From: a virus
Direction: 5' to 3' (one strand)
Length of the DNA: 64,000 bases
Virus record (IMG/VR): IMGVR_UViG_3300021963_000025
Location: 126,001-190,000 of that record
Positions 37,952-46,786 of the stretch are shown here, piece after piece; position 1 is the first letter of the stretch, and each line of letters begins with the position of its first letter. The translations under genes and the position numbers were made by a program. The notes under the pieces are model-generated. The model made no database searches and was not told the origin of the DNA. It was given only the letters and a program-made list of their open reading frames with translations.

Positions 37952-38272
37952 ATGAAACACATTAAACTATTTGAAGAGCATATAAACGAGGCTAATGATA
38001 AACCATCATTAGATTCTTCGACAGGATTAATTTACTATTTTGATATACCTTTCACAACAGAGGATATTGAAGAGATTTTAGCATCTAGCAAATCTATATT
38101 AAATGCAAAATTTACTCCAAATAAACAATTTGATATTCAACCAATGGTTTTTATTAAAGATAAAGTTAATGGTGGAGAACACACTTTTAGTGTTGCACAA
38201 ATTGGAATATTAGGAGCATTTTACGATAAGAATAAAAACAACACCGCATCCCGAAAAGATTTTACTAATTAA
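37952..38272 (+). CDS. Small leader-bearing putative packaged protein
   Basis: A 106-residue protein starting MKHIKLFEEHINE, with a predicted cut after E13 before A14. The mature part is a single small alpha/beta domain (FTTEDIEEILASSKSILNAKF, then HTFSVAQIGILGAFYD). No family was recognised. It begins one base after the ligase-like gene stop and likely shares its transcript. Confidence 0.6.
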   Translation: MKHIKLFEEHINEANDKPSLDSSTGLIYYFDIPFTTEDIEEILASSKSILNAKFTPNKQFDIQPMVFIKDKVNGGEHTFSVAQIGILGAFYDKNKNNTASRKDFTN

Positions 38273-38283
38273 AAAACAAAGAG

Positions 38284-40155
38284 ATGGCATTACAAAAATT
38301 AAGAGAGTATTTTAACGAAACCAATAGAGAAACCTTTATTGATATGTTAAAAAATAGAGTGTTAGTAACTGAGAAGGTTGCAGCACCTACATTTCTTGTT
38401 AAAAGAAATCTTGATGGGTTTGAATATTTTAAATCTTCAAATTCAGACAAATTAAATCTAGTTGACCGAACTATTATCTCTCTATATGAGATTGCAATCA
38501 ATTACATGCAAAGTTTGCCAAATTCGGTTAAAGGTCAAATGCCAATTGATTGGAGATTTGGTTTTGAATACCTTCCAGAAGTTAAAGTATCTAAGATTAA
38601 ATACGGAAAGACACCAAAAAACAATTTAATATTAACTCATATTCAACAAGTTGGAGAGGGTAATAAAGTTAAGAAAACCATTAATGACCCAGTTATCTTA
38701 AATAAATGGGCAAAAATTCTTGATGTTCAACAACCAAGCGTATTATTTGATGGCTATTTATCTCAATTACAAAGAGATGAACTTCTTGAATTATTGGCAA
38801 TGGGCGATAGACAATTTAGTGAATCATTCGACTATTTACCAGAAACTAAAGACAAAACAAGTTTCACCGCTAAAATAGTTAAACTTTTTAATCCAAATGC
38901 ATTCGAAACTACACTAAACGCAGATATTGAAGAGGAATTTGATGGATTGGTAGTTAATTTTATCGATGGAAACTCAATAAAATCTTTTAAATTAGAGGAT
39001 TTTATCAGAAAAAATGGAATTGATACATCTTCAAGCCACATGTACCAAATTGCAGTGACTGACTTTTTAGAATTTATAACTCAATTTAATATCGATGATA
39101 TACAACTTGAAGACGAGAGAGCTGACTATCGATACCTTGAAATAATGTCGATTATATTTAATGAATATGTAGACAAACACTCTTCAAAATATATTGGAGT
39201 TAATTTTGAAAGCGCTGAATTTTCATCAGCAGATTCTTTTAAATTAAATCTAAAATATATTACCGATGAAAAAACCCTGAAATATGTTTCTAACGATATT
39301 TTAGCGGAACTTTATAAAATGATTTTAGGTTCTTTTAGAAAGAAAAGAACTAAGACATCAGACTTAATAGATGAGGACACTATGAAACGTATGAATGAAA
39401 TAATCGAAAAAATCAACGAAAAAATATTTGTTGAAAACACCGATGAAAATGCAATTTATGACTATCAAAATTTCATGTTGCGCGATAAAATCAAGTCTTC
39501 AGTTAACTTAAATGAGGCACTTAAACTTACTCATGTTGAACAAGGAAAACAACCAGTAAATATGTTTGTTGGAAGATTCCAGCCATTTACATTAGGACAC
39601 GCCAAAGTTTTAGAGACTATTCACAAAGAGAATGGTTATCCAGTTGTTGTATTCTTAGTTAAAGCAAAAACCAAAAAGAAAGGTGATGAATTTAGCAGAC
39701 CATACGACGAGAAGACTCAAATCAACATGTTCAATCATGTTAAAAAGCAATACCCATTCTTAAAAGAAATATTTGTAATTCCAACTGGAGGTATCGACAT
39801 TATGTTTAATGAAATGAGACCTAAATATGAACCAGTACTTTGGGGAACGGGAAGCGACAGAATGACAAGTTATGGTTATCAAGTTAATAATGATGCTTAT
39901 AGAGACCAATTGAACTGTAGAGCTGATTTTGGACTTTTTGAAATTCCAAGAACTGACGATGATATTTCGGCCACTGCAGTTAGAAATGCTCTATTAGATG
40001 GTAATGAAAAACAATTCCAGAATTTAACACCAAAGGCAGTTCATGGAATGTATAATGAACTAAAATCTAAAATTGAAGACTCTATGGGAGTAGTTGCTGA
40101 AAATGTTTCTACTGAAATTATGACATTCGAACAATTTATTAACAAAGATATATAA
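38284..40155 (+). CDS. Fusion of ligase-like domain and NMN-adenylyltransferase-like domain
   Basis: A 623-residue protein. Residues about 28-240 look like a nucleotidyltransferase/RNA-ligase fold: TEKVAAPTF (K31), RFGFEYLP (E95), EEFDGLVV (217-224), then SFK (K236), but with a weakened motif I. A helical middle ends in VNLNE, a protease-type site after E411. The C-terminal domain starts VGRFQPFTLGH (430-439), the HxGH-type motif of NMNAT/cytidylyltransferases, and has ISATAVRNAL (561-570), the matching ISxTxxR. The protein ends TFEQFINKDI, a copy of the packaging leader at the wrong end. It may rebuild NAD and join nucleic acid. Confidence 0.6.
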   Translation: MALQKLREYFNETNRETFIDMLKNRVLVTEKVAAPTFLVKRNLDGFEYFKSSNSDKLNLVDRTIISLYEIAINYMQSLPNSVKGQMPIDWRFGFEYLPEVKVSKIKYGKTPKNNLILTHIQQVGEGNKVKKTINDPVILNKWAKILDVQQPSVLFDGYLSQLQRDELLELLAMGDRQFSESFDYLPETKDKTSFTAKIVKLFNPNAFETTLNADIEEEFDGLVVNFIDGNSIKSFKLEDFIRKNGIDTSSSHMYQIAVTDFLEFITQFNIDDIQLEDERADYRYLEIMSIIFNEYVDKHSSKYIGVNFESAEFSSADSFKLNLKYITDEKTLKYVSNDILAELYKMILGSFRKKRTKTSDLIDEDTMKRMNEIIEKINEKIFVENTDENAIYDYQNFMLRDKIKSSVNLNEALKLTHVEQGKQPVNMFVGRFQPFTLGHAKVLETIHKENGYPVVVFLVKAKTKKKGDEFSRPYDEKTQINMFNHVKKQYPFLKEIFVIPTGGIDIMFNEMRPKYEPVLWGTGSDRMTSYGYQVNNDAYRDQLNCRADFGLFEIPRTDDDISATAVRNALLDGNEKQFQNLTPKAVHGMYNELKSKIEDSMGVVAENVSTEIMTFEQFINKDI

Positions 40156-40156
40156 A
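40147..40156 (+). promoter_or_regulatory. Late promoter box GATATATAAA
   Basis: It overlaps the stop of the fusion gene (GAT ATA TAA) and lies 33 bases before the next ATG. Confidence 0.5.
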
Positions 40157-40179
40157 ACTAAATAAAATAGAAAAATATT

Positions 40180-42285
40180 ATGAATTTTAATCAATTCCTA
40201 AACGAAAATACTTCTTCATTTGGCGGAAGAGCTGGACTTACTAAAGCTGAAACACTTAAAATTGCACAAAAATTTGCAGATGCCGCTGCTAGCGTTGACC
40301 CTGAAAAAGGAAAATGGAGTGTAAATAAAAGAACCTTAGAAGAGGATGGGTTTGACTTAGACTATAATGACGAGGAATACGATGGTGGTTCATACAATAT
40401 CTACAAAAATGGTAATGTTGTAAACATGGCTCTTCGTGAAAATCCAGTTTTAGGTAAAATTACTGACGATATTAAAACTATTGCAAAAGGTTTTAAAAAG
40501 ATGATGGCAAATGAATCAGTTACTAATGAGGCTAAATTAGTTTTAGGTTTATCAACTAACAATTATCCAGCTGGAACAATTGGTAGATATCGTATAGAAT
40601 CTTCTGTAATTAACCTAAGAAAAGTTGCCGATTTATCAAAAGACTCATGGAAAAAATATTCAAGAGCATTTGCTGACGATGAAATTGGTTTTGAAAAATC
40701 AAGTGATAGAAAAGAGGCATTAGACGCTATTCAAAAATCATTTGACAACGGACATAATGATATTAGAGAGTTTGGTTTAAATGAATCTGTAGTTAACGAA
40801 AGAAACATCACAATCAAAAGACAATACACTGATAAAAACCCTGCAGTTACTGTAGGTAAAGCTGCTAAAATTCGTAATAGAATGTTAGAGGCTATTAAAG
40901 ATGGTAAAATTTCTCAAGAGGAATTCGATACAATTCTTAAAGAAATGACAACAGATTCTAAAAGATGGTTAAGAAGAAATGCTCAATGTTTTAATGTATC
41001 TGAAGATGGAATAGCACTATCAAAAACAGGTTCAAGAATCCTTAAAAATGTAATGGTTTCAGAAGCAACCACAAAGGCACCAAAGATTTGGGTTCCTGGA
41101 GGATTTGATAAAGAAATTTCAAAATACCCAAACCAAAAAATCACAAGAAAAATTGTATTAGATGCTGCACTTAAATGGGATGTAGATCCGGAAGATGCAA
41201 TTAAATACGTTGAATACGCTTGGGTTATTGACTTAGACGAAAATAAAAATAACAACGATATGAAAACAAAATTTATCTACGAATCTTTCCAAGAATTTGT
41301 TGAAAACAAACTAAATGAAGGTACCTTAAATGAGGCATTTAAAAGTGCTAAATTGGCTAACCTTTTTTCAGTAGGAAGTGCTAGCACTAAAAACTTAGCA
41401 GGAGCTTTCTATAATTTCTCAAAATTAGCGATTGACAAAATCGAAGATTATGACATTATTGAAATGGAACCTCAAGCTGCACGTAAAGAAAAAAGAGCAA
41501 ACGCTGTTTATTTTTATGTAGTAAATAACCAAAAAGTAAATCCATACGCTGAAACTAGTAACCCATCTACTTGGAATAATGGACTTATTCAGTCAAATAC
41601 TCTATTAGCAATAACTAATGGTCAAAATGAATGGTACTCAACAGCATACAATAGATATTCAGGAGGTTCTGAAACTTTGAAACTCGCTACTTCAAGAGAA
41701 GCTGCCGCAGGATTTGATAAAAGAGACTCTAAAAGATACGATGGTTCAGGAATTACTTCTATCACCAAAGTTGCAGAATTAGCCGATATCGCTTACGTTA
41801 TTGACTTAGACGTTCTTAGAGCAAGATATTCTACACAATCTTTAACATTTAAAAGATCTGAAGATAAACGTGGAGCTACTGCTTTCCAAAGCGACAAAGA
41901 CTTTAAAGCGGCGAACAAAGCACGTTATAACGAAATCTTAGCGCAAAAAGCAGCTGCAATGCCAATTGATGCTGTAGTATTAGGAGCTATTGATACTCTT
42001 GCTACTCAAATTAAAGATGCTCTAACTACAGGAGAAAAAGGAAGATATGGAGAACTTATTGTTGGATTAGACCCTAAAGGTAGAGAAATCAAAATGAGCG
42101 ATGCTTCTAACTTAATGAGAAACATTTTGGACGAGTATAACAGATACGTTGGATATGTTGTTCAAAGTGAAAGTGAAGAAAAAGCTGGATATAGTTCAAA
42201 ATTCTACGAAAGTAGATTAAAAGAAAGCGCTAAAACAATCACTGACTACGTTAAGAAAGTAGAGGCTAAAAATTACGCTTGGTAA
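40180..42285 (+). CDS. Putative packaged polyprotein formed from two fused leader proteins
   Basis: A 701-residue protein beginning MNFNQFLNE. Further protease-type sites follow E117 (VTNE), E207 (VVNE), E380 (KLNE, before G) and E385 (TLNE, before A). At residue 361 (base 41260) a second complete leader occurs inside the reading frame: MKTKFIYESFQEFVENKLNE. It is preceded by an A-rich stretch (GACGAAAATAAAAATAACA) that resembles the normal gaps between genes here. This looks like two ancestral leader genes fused by loss of a stop codon. The mature parts, lysine-rich domains with DDEI and ITSITKVAELA segments, were not recognised. An internal start at 41260 could still be used. Confidence 0.65.
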   Translation: MNFNQFLNENTSSFGGRAGLTKAETLKIAQKFADAAASVDPEKGKWSVNKRTLEEDGFDLDYNDEEYDGGSYNIYKNGNVVNMALRENPVLGKITDDIKTIAKGFKKMMANESVTNEAKLVLGLSTNNYPAGTIGRYRIESSVINLRKVADLSKDSWKKYSRAFADDEIGFEKSSDRKEALDAIQKSFDNGHNDIREFGLNESVVNERNITIKRQYTDKNPAVTVGKAAKIRNRMLEAIKDGKISQEEFDTILKEMTTDSKRWLRRNAQCFNVSEDGIALSKTGSRILKNVMVSEATTKAPKIWVPGGFDKEISKYPNQKITRKIVLDAALKWDVDPEDAIKYVEYAWVIDLDENKNNNDMKTKFIYESFQEFVENKLNEGTLNEAFKSAKLANLFSVGSASTKNLAGAFYNFSKLAIDKIEDYDIIEMEPQAARKEKRANAVYFYVVNNQKVNPYAETSNPSTWNNGLIQSNTLLAITNGQNEWYSTAYNRYSGGSETLKLATSREAAAGFDKRDSKRYDGSGITSITKVAELADIAYVIDLDVLRARYSTQSLTFKRSEDKRGATAFQSDKDFKAANKARYNEILAQKAAAMPIDAVVLGAIDTLATQIKDALTTGEKGRYGELIVGLDPKGREIKMSDASNLMRNILDEYNRYVGYVVQSESEEKAGYSSKFYESRLKESAKTITDYVKKVEAKNYAW

Positions 42286-42286
42286 G

Positions 42287-42727
42287 ATGAAACACATTAA
42301 ACTATATGAAGAGTTTGTAAATGAGGCTACTAATGAAATTACATTAAATGACTCTGAAGTAGATACAATTTTTAATGAAATTGTCAGACTTACAAATATT
42401 GCAAAAGAGAGAGGATATGTTCCTGGCGTAGTTGCAGCTGGTGCTATTAAAACACCTAGTTCAAACGATTCTATGGTAGATGCTTCTGGTGAATTTGGAG
42501 AAAATCCAAATAACAAAAAATTTAAGATTTCAAATATTACCGCAAATAATTTTCAGATACTTGCAACTATTACATCAACAGACGGAAAACTAGTATGTTA
42601 CATTACCTTTCCTTATGATGTTAAAAAGAAATCTATTTGGTCAAAAGAAGTAAACATGCGTTTTTATAACGGAAAAGAGTCTGATTTTTCAAAAGTTAAA
42701 AGAAATCACGAAACAATAGTATATTAA
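42287..42727 (+). CDS. Small leader-bearing putative packaged protein
   Basis: A 146-residue protein beginning MKHIKLYEEFVNE, with predicted cut after E13 before A14. The mature part has a helix (DTIFNEIVRLTNIAKERG), a flexible Ser/Asn loop, and a compact beta domain (FQILATITSTDGKLVCYITFP). No family was recognised. It starts one base after the preceding stop. Confidence 0.6.
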   Translation: MKHIKLYEEFVNEATNEITLNDSEVDTIFNEIVRLTNIAKERGYVPGVVAAGAIKTPSSNDSMVDASGEFGENPNNKKFKISNITANNFQILATITSTDGKLVCYITFPYDVKKKSIWSKEVNMRFYNGKESDFSKVKRNHETIVY

Positions 42728-42728
42728 A

Positions 42729-43238
42729 ATGAAACACATACCTACATTCGAAAGTTTTGTTAATGAATCCCTAAATGAAGCCTGGGGAATGGATGACATT
42801 GTAAAAATCCATTTTGAAACTGACCCTGATAAACAAGAGGAGCTTAAAAGAGCCTATGGTAAAAAAACCGGTGCAATGTCACGTACTAGTCAAATCGAGG
42901 CTGCTGATTATGCATTGGCTAAATATAGAAGACAAATTGGTTATGACAATGGTAAGTCAGGTAGCGCAGGTTTAACTGACGTATTTATTCCAAGTTCATC
43001 AATGGCCGCATTTTCTACAGTAGGTAATGGACCACATTCTAAGCCTAAAAAATGGAACCAAAAGGAATACAACAAATGGATTAAAGATATGGCTGGAGAC
43101 GGTGGAGCTAACCATGCATATGATATGGCACAAAATGCTAAATTTGAACCAGGACTTATTGATTGGGTTAAGAGAAATGTAGCTTATGGTGAAAAACCAT
43201 TAGACAGAATTCAATGGGACATCGAAGCCTATTCATAA
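42729..43238 (+). CDS. Small leader-bearing putative packaged protein
   Basis: A 169-residue protein beginning MKHIPTFESFVNE, with sites after E13 and E17 (SLNE before AWG). The mature part is helical and polar, with RRQIGYDNGKSGSAGL and a tryptophan-rich end (WNQKEYNKWIKDMAGDGG, then VKRNVAYGEKPL). Function unknown. It sits in a run of five similar genes. Confidence 0.6.
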   Translation: MKHIPTFESFVNESLNEAWGMDDIVKIHFETDPDKQEELKRAYGKKTGAMSRTSQIEAADYALAKYRRQIGYDNGKSGSAGLTDVFIPSSSMAAFSTVGNGPHSKPKKWNQKEYNKWIKDMAGDGGANHAYDMAQNAKFEPGLIDWVKRNVAYGEKPLDRIQWDIEAYS

Positions 43239-43251
43239 TAAGATAACCAAT

Positions 43252-43788
43252 ATGAAATACATAAAACTATACGAAGACTTCGTAAATGAAAAAGCATACC
43301 GATTAACTGGACCTTATGCCTCTAAAGGTATTATTGGTAAAGTTATGCAGGCCTTTAAAAAAGAAATTGAAAAAGTTACTTTTGAAGGAGAAGTCAAAGA
43401 TACTTTAGAACAAGTTAATGGCGCTTGGGGAGATTTTAGTAAAGATGCCCAAAAAATCATTTTAGCCGAAGTTCAAAAGGCAGTAAAAGACATGGACCAA
43501 GTTGTCTATGTTCATGTTCAAGGATTAAACAAAACATGGGAGCCAGACACAGTCAATCAATTAAATAGAGACGGTGCACCATTACATATTTCAATTCTTG
43601 GAGACTTTGTAATTAATGTTGGTTTCATGGATGATGTTGATGGTAACAAATTTAAGAATAAATTAGGAGGTATGTTAAATACCGCAATTGCAGGTGGAGA
43701 AGACATTTATGGTACTTTTGACGCTGAAATTGGAGAAAATAACGTTGAAATCAGAGGTTCTGAGATTATTCAAATAGACGAAAAATAA
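43252..43788 (+). CDS. Small leader-bearing putative packaged protein
   Basis: A 178-residue protein beginning MKYIKLYEDFVNE; the residue after the site is K rather than G or A, so cleavage is less certain. The mature part is an alpha/beta domain, with a helix (KAVKDMDQVVYVHVQGLNK) and a beta C-terminus (ENNVEIRGSEIIQIDEK). No family was recognised. Confidence 0.6.
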   Translation: MKYIKLYEDFVNEKAYRLTGPYASKGIIGKVMQAFKKEIEKVTFEGEVKDTLEQVNGAWGDFSKDAQKIILAEVQKAVKDMDQVVYVHVQGLNKTWEPDTVNQLNRDGAPLHISILGDFVINVGFMDDVDGNKFKNKLGGMLNTAIAGGEDIYGTFDAEIGENNVEIRGSEIIQIDEK

Positions 43789-43789
43789 T

Positions 43790-44338
43790 ATGCCAAGTAC
43801 AAGTAAAGCTCAACAACAACTTATGGGTATGGCCTACGCTCTTAAAAAAGGAGATATGGACCCAAAAGACGCAAGTCAAGAGGTTAAAGACCTAGCAGAT
43901 TCTATGACACTTCAACAGTTGAAGGATTTTGCAAGCACAAAACATGAAGGACTACCTGACCATGTTAAAGAAGGTGAAGACCATGAGGTTGGAATGGCAA
44001 TGAGTCAACTTAATGCAATTTCAAAAGCAGTTGGAGAATTACTTCAAAAAATTGGAAGAGAGGAAAAGGACCTACCAGGCTGGCTACAGGACCATATTTC
44101 ACAGTCTTATAATTATATTAAACAGGCTAATGATGGTTACCATGAACTAGATGAGATGGTTTCTCCTGATAGTATTGGAGGAATGGGAGCAACTGCTCTA
44201 CCTTCACCAACATCAGTAGGTTCTGGAGACGTTCCAAAAGGTTCTGGAGATGCCAAAGAGGAAGAGGAAGAGGAAAAGAAGAGACGTAAAGAATTCTTAA
44301 AAAAGTTTAAATCTTTTGAAGAGTTTACAAGCAAATAA
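43790..44338 (+). CDS. DUF3008-like protein with C-terminal leader-like tail
   Basis: A 182-residue protein. The N-terminal 60 residues (MPSTSKAQQQLMGMAYALKK, then LQQLKDFASTKHEGLP) match the DUF3008 pattern seen in many phages and bacteria. Residue 63 is the Glu of VKE before G, a protease-type site. The C-terminus is acidic (EEEEEEKKRRKEF) and ends FKSFEEFTSK, similar to the packaging leaders but at the C-terminal end. A perfect terminator follows. Function unknown. Confidence 0.65.
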   Translation: MPSTSKAQQQLMGMAYALKKGDMDPKDASQEVKDLADSMTLQQLKDFASTKHEGLPDHVKEGEDHEVGMAMSQLNAISKAVGELLQKIGREEKDLPGWLQDHISQSYNYIKQANDGYHELDEMVSPDSIGGMGATALPSPTSVGSGDVPKGSGDAKEEEEEEKKRRKEFLKKFKSFEEFTSK

Positions 44339-44344
44339 TAAAAA

Positions 44345-44374
44345 TTGAAACAATATTTAAAACCTCAGTATAAC
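44345..44374 (+). promoter_or_regulatory. TTGAAAC-class promoter overlapping a terminator
   Basis: TTGAAA (44345-44350), 18-base spacer beginning with C, TATAAC (44369-44374). The -10 element covers the loop of the hairpin at 44361-44384. The next gene starts at 44399, about 18 bases from the expected transcript start. Confidence 0.5.
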
Positions 44375-44389
44375 TACTGAGGTTTTTTT
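44361..44389 (+). terminator. Intrinsic terminator
   Basis: Perfect ten-pair stem AACCTCAGTA / TACTGAGGTT with a TAAC loop and seven T. It closes the long packaged-protein operon. Confidence 0.85.
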
Positions 44390-44398
44390 AATTTAACA

Positions 44399-44656
44399 AT
44401 GATGCAATATTTTTTTAAACCAGACAATTTTGAAAGATGGTCAGAGCTGGCTACCGAAAAGATAAATAGTACAATTGAGTCGTGTACTAATCTGAGGCAC
44501 CTAGAATCAGCTAAACGAATGATAGACACATTCATAATGATTACTGCTCTCGAGGACAATATTGAAACAGAGGAACTAGAATGGATTATAAATTTATATT
44601 GGTTAAAAATAAATTTAAAAAAACAAAATATTTTTGAAACAAAATTAAAACAATAA
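44399..44656 (+). CDS. Small hypothetical helical protein
   Basis: An 85-residue, helical, slightly basic protein (ERWSELATEKINSTIESC, then EWIINLYWLKINLKKQN). It has its own TTGAAAC-class promoter upstream and carries the -35 element of the next promoter in its 3' end. No leader and no known motif. An early host-takeover role is a guess from promoter class only. Confidence 0.55.
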   Translation: MMQYFFKPDNFERWSELATEKINSTIESCTNLRHLESAKRMIDTFIMITALEDNIETEELEWIINLYWLKINLKKQNIFETKLKQ

Positions 44657-44663
44657 GTATAAA
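44634..44663 (+). promoter_or_regulatory. TTGAAAC-class promoter for the DUF2828 gene
   Basis: TTGAAA (44634-44639), 18-base spacer beginning with C, TATAAA (44658-44663). The next ATG is 25 bases past the -10 element. Confidence 0.6.
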
Positions 44664-44687
44664 TTAAGAACTTAAAAATAAATTAAA

Positions 44688-46124
44688 ATGGAATTCTTAG
44701 ACGCATTAAGACAAGAAGATATGGTAACTGAAAACGGAATGGCAACTAATTCGACATCGTTGAATGCTTGCGTTGACCTTTTCTTTAACATTGGAGCAAT
44801 GAGAGGACAAGACAAACAACGTTTGATTGCAACCTTCTCTAAAGCATTCAATGAAGATCCGAAGCGTGCTATGAAACTCCTTTTTTGGGCTAGAGATGTT
44901 CGAGGTGGAGCTGGAGAACGTCAAGTTTTCAAGGACATTTTAGTTTATTTGGCAGAAAACCATGATTTGGTACTTAGACCAAATTTACACTTAATTCCTG
45001 AGTATGGTCGTTGGGATGACTTATTAGTCCTTGTAGGAACTTACTTAGAGAAAGAAGCAATGACCCTAATCTCTGACGCATTAATCAACGAAAATGGTTT
45101 ATGTGCAAAATGGATGCCACGTAAAGGTGCAGTAGCTGAAAAGTTACGTAAATTTACTGGAATGTCGCCAAAACAATACAGAAAATCTCTTGTAGGTTTA
45201 ACAAACGTAGTTGAAACTAAGATGTGTGCTAAAGATTGGAATTCTATCGATTTCGGTAAATTACCATCTGTCGCTTCAGCAAGATACCAAAAAGCCTTTG
45301 GTAAAAATGCATACGAAAGTTATTCAGCCTATATTGCTTCTCTTGTAAAAGGTGAGGCTAAAATTAATGCAGGTGCAGTTTACCCATACGACGTGACTAA
45401 GTCTCTAAACTATGGAAACTCAAGCGTAGCAAACGAACAATGGAAAGCTCTTCCAAACTATATGGAAGGCGCAAACGATATGATTTTACCAGTGGTTGAT
45501 GTCTCAGGTTCTATGTCTTGCCCAGCAGGCGGTAGTAAATCTGTAACATGTATGGATGTTGCAATCTCGTTAGGTCTTTATATTTCTGAAAGAAATGAAG
45601 GTCCTTTCAAAGATGCATTCATTACTTTCTCAAGTAAACCACAGTTGCAAGTATTAAGTGGCTCATTGAACGATCGCTACACACAGATGTCAAACTCTGA
45701 TTGGGGAATGTCAACGGATCTTGAGGCGACCTTCAAATTGATTTTAGATCAGGCCACTAAGCATAAACTATCGCAAGATAAAATGCCAAATAAAATCCTA
45801 ATCCTATCAGATATGGAATTTAATGCAGCAGTTTATTCTGGAGGTTATAGTACTAGACTTAAAGGTGGAACGTGGAATCCAACTGCTCAGCAAATGATTG
45901 AGCAAATGTATGCTGACGCAGGTTACAAAGTACCTCAAATTGTTTACTGGAATATTCAATCCCGAAATGGAGGAGTACCGGTTGCATTTGATACTCAAGG
46001 AACTGCATTAGTTTCAGGATTCTCTCCAGCAATTATGACTAGTTTACTTGGAGGAGATATTGAATCTCCACAACAAATCATGGACAAAACAATTTTGAGT
46101 GAGAGATACGCTCCAGTTGTTTAA
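44688..46124 (+). CDS. TROVE/Ro60-like DUF2828 protein with VWA domain
   Basis: A 478-residue protein. The N-terminal half is a helical-repeat region with FWARDVRGGAGERQVF, LIPEYGRWDDLLVL and KWMPRKG motifs, characteristic of DUF2828 and of the HEAT-like ring of the Ro60/TROVE family. The C-terminal half is a von Willebrand A fold with an intact MIDAS: DVSGS (271-275), MSTDLEATF and LILSDMEF. Ro-type proteins bind noncoding and misfolded RNA; whether this one does is unproven. The gene has its own TTGAAAC-class promoter. A leader gene and an unexplained noncoding stretch lie between it and the next terminator. Confidence 0.75.
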   Translation: MEFLDALRQEDMVTENGMATNSTSLNACVDLFFNIGAMRGQDKQRLIATFSKAFNEDPKRAMKLLFWARDVRGGAGERQVFKDILVYLAENHDLVLRPNLHLIPEYGRWDDLLVLVGTYLEKEAMTLISDALINENGLCAKWMPRKGAVAEKLRKFTGMSPKQYRKSLVGLTNVVETKMCAKDWNSIDFGKLPSVASARYQKAFGKNAYESYSAYIASLVKGEAKINAGAVYPYDVTKSLNYGNSSVANEQWKALPNYMEGANDMILPVVDVSGSMSCPAGGSKSVTCMDVAISLGLYISERNEGPFKDAFITFSSKPQLQVLSGSLNDRYTQMSNSDWGMSTDLEATFKLILDQATKHKLSQDKMPNKILILSDMEFNAAVYSGGYSTRLKGGTWNPTAQQMIEQMYADAGYKVPQIVYWNIQSRNGGVPVAFDTQGTALVSGFSPAIMTSLLGGDIESPQQIMDKTILSERYAPVV

Positions 46125-46134
46125 GATATATAAA
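46125..46134 (+). promoter_or_regulatory. Late promoter box GATATATAAA
   Basis: It starts right after the stop of the DUF2828 gene and lies 27 bases before the next ATG. AGATATAT and ATATATCT around it also form an inverted repeat (46124-46146). Confidence 0.5.
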
Positions 46135-46151
46135 AGAAATATATCTCAAAG

Positions 46152-46472
46152 ATGAAACACATCAAATTATTCGAAGACTTTGTAACTGAAGGTTCGGTTT
46201 GGAAAACAAGAGATGGTTTAGGAATTAATCAAATAAGCTCTAAATCTATTAACTCTGAAATTAAAAAAATTATCAAAGCCCAAAATACAATTGAAGGTGA
46301 AGATGGTAAAATTTTAACAGACCTTGATGGAAACGTTGTTTTCTTTGAAGTTCCTACTGTTGGAGAAGATGTTGCTTCTGAATTAGGTGGAAAAACAGTA
46401 TCTAAAATAACAACAAAAGATGGTTTATCAAATGCTGCCTCTTCAAGAGGTGGAGTAATGGTAATTATCTAA
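46152..46472 (+). CDS. Small leader-bearing putative packaged protein
   Basis: A 106-residue protein beginning MKHIKLFEDFVTE, with a predicted cut after E13 before G14. The mature part is a short beta-rich domain (GNVVFFEVPTVGEDVASELGG) that ends GVMVII. It is separated from the main run of leader genes by the DUF2828 gene. Function unknown. Confidence 0.6.
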   Translation: MKHIKLFEDFVTEGSVWKTRDGLGINQISSKSINSEIKKIIKAQNTIEGEDGKILTDLDGNVVFFEVPTVGEDVASELGGKTVSKITTKDGLSNAASSRGGVMVII

Positions 46473-46786
46473 AAATAATTGGTTCCTTACAGCAATCCAT
46501 ACAAGCAATTTATAAACTACGCAAACATTGGAACCAGGCGGATCGGTACAGCAAAAAGTACACAAACAGCTATGATAGCCAGAAGTATTACAGAGATAGT
46601 ATCAAGTATAACAGGCAAATGGAGATTCAACCAGGATAAAAAAAGGATAAACGTCATACCACCCCAATAGGTGATAAGTAGGATGGGTCGAAGTTTAGTA
46701 GACGCTCGCGAAAATCAAAGCCGAAGACGTTAAACAGGGTTATTCCGCCGGGAAGAAAATCACGAAAAACGATCCCGTAATAATTT
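46473..46786 (+). other. Noncoding stretch, candidate structured RNA or gene remnant
   Basis: About 314 bases without a convincing gene, ending at a terminator and lying on the transcript of the DUF2828 gene. Potential pairings are TGGTTCC with GGAACCA, AACGTC with GACGTT (about 75 bases apart), CACC...GGTG, and CGGGA...TCCCG. It is less AT-rich than the flanks. A short open frame (46702-46788) translates like a protein tail, KIKAEDVKQGYSAGKK, with two TAG codons before it, so a decayed gene is an alternative. No tRNA-like T-arm was found. Confidence 0.3.

Noticed and set aside
46479-46670. A 63-codon frame starting with TTG
   Set aside because: No leader, no family, poor start context, and it overlaps possible RNA structure; not supported as a gene.
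46480-46786. tRNA or YrlA-like tRNA mimic
   Set aside because: No GGTTCRANTCC T-arm and no cloverleaf was found; only short possible stems.
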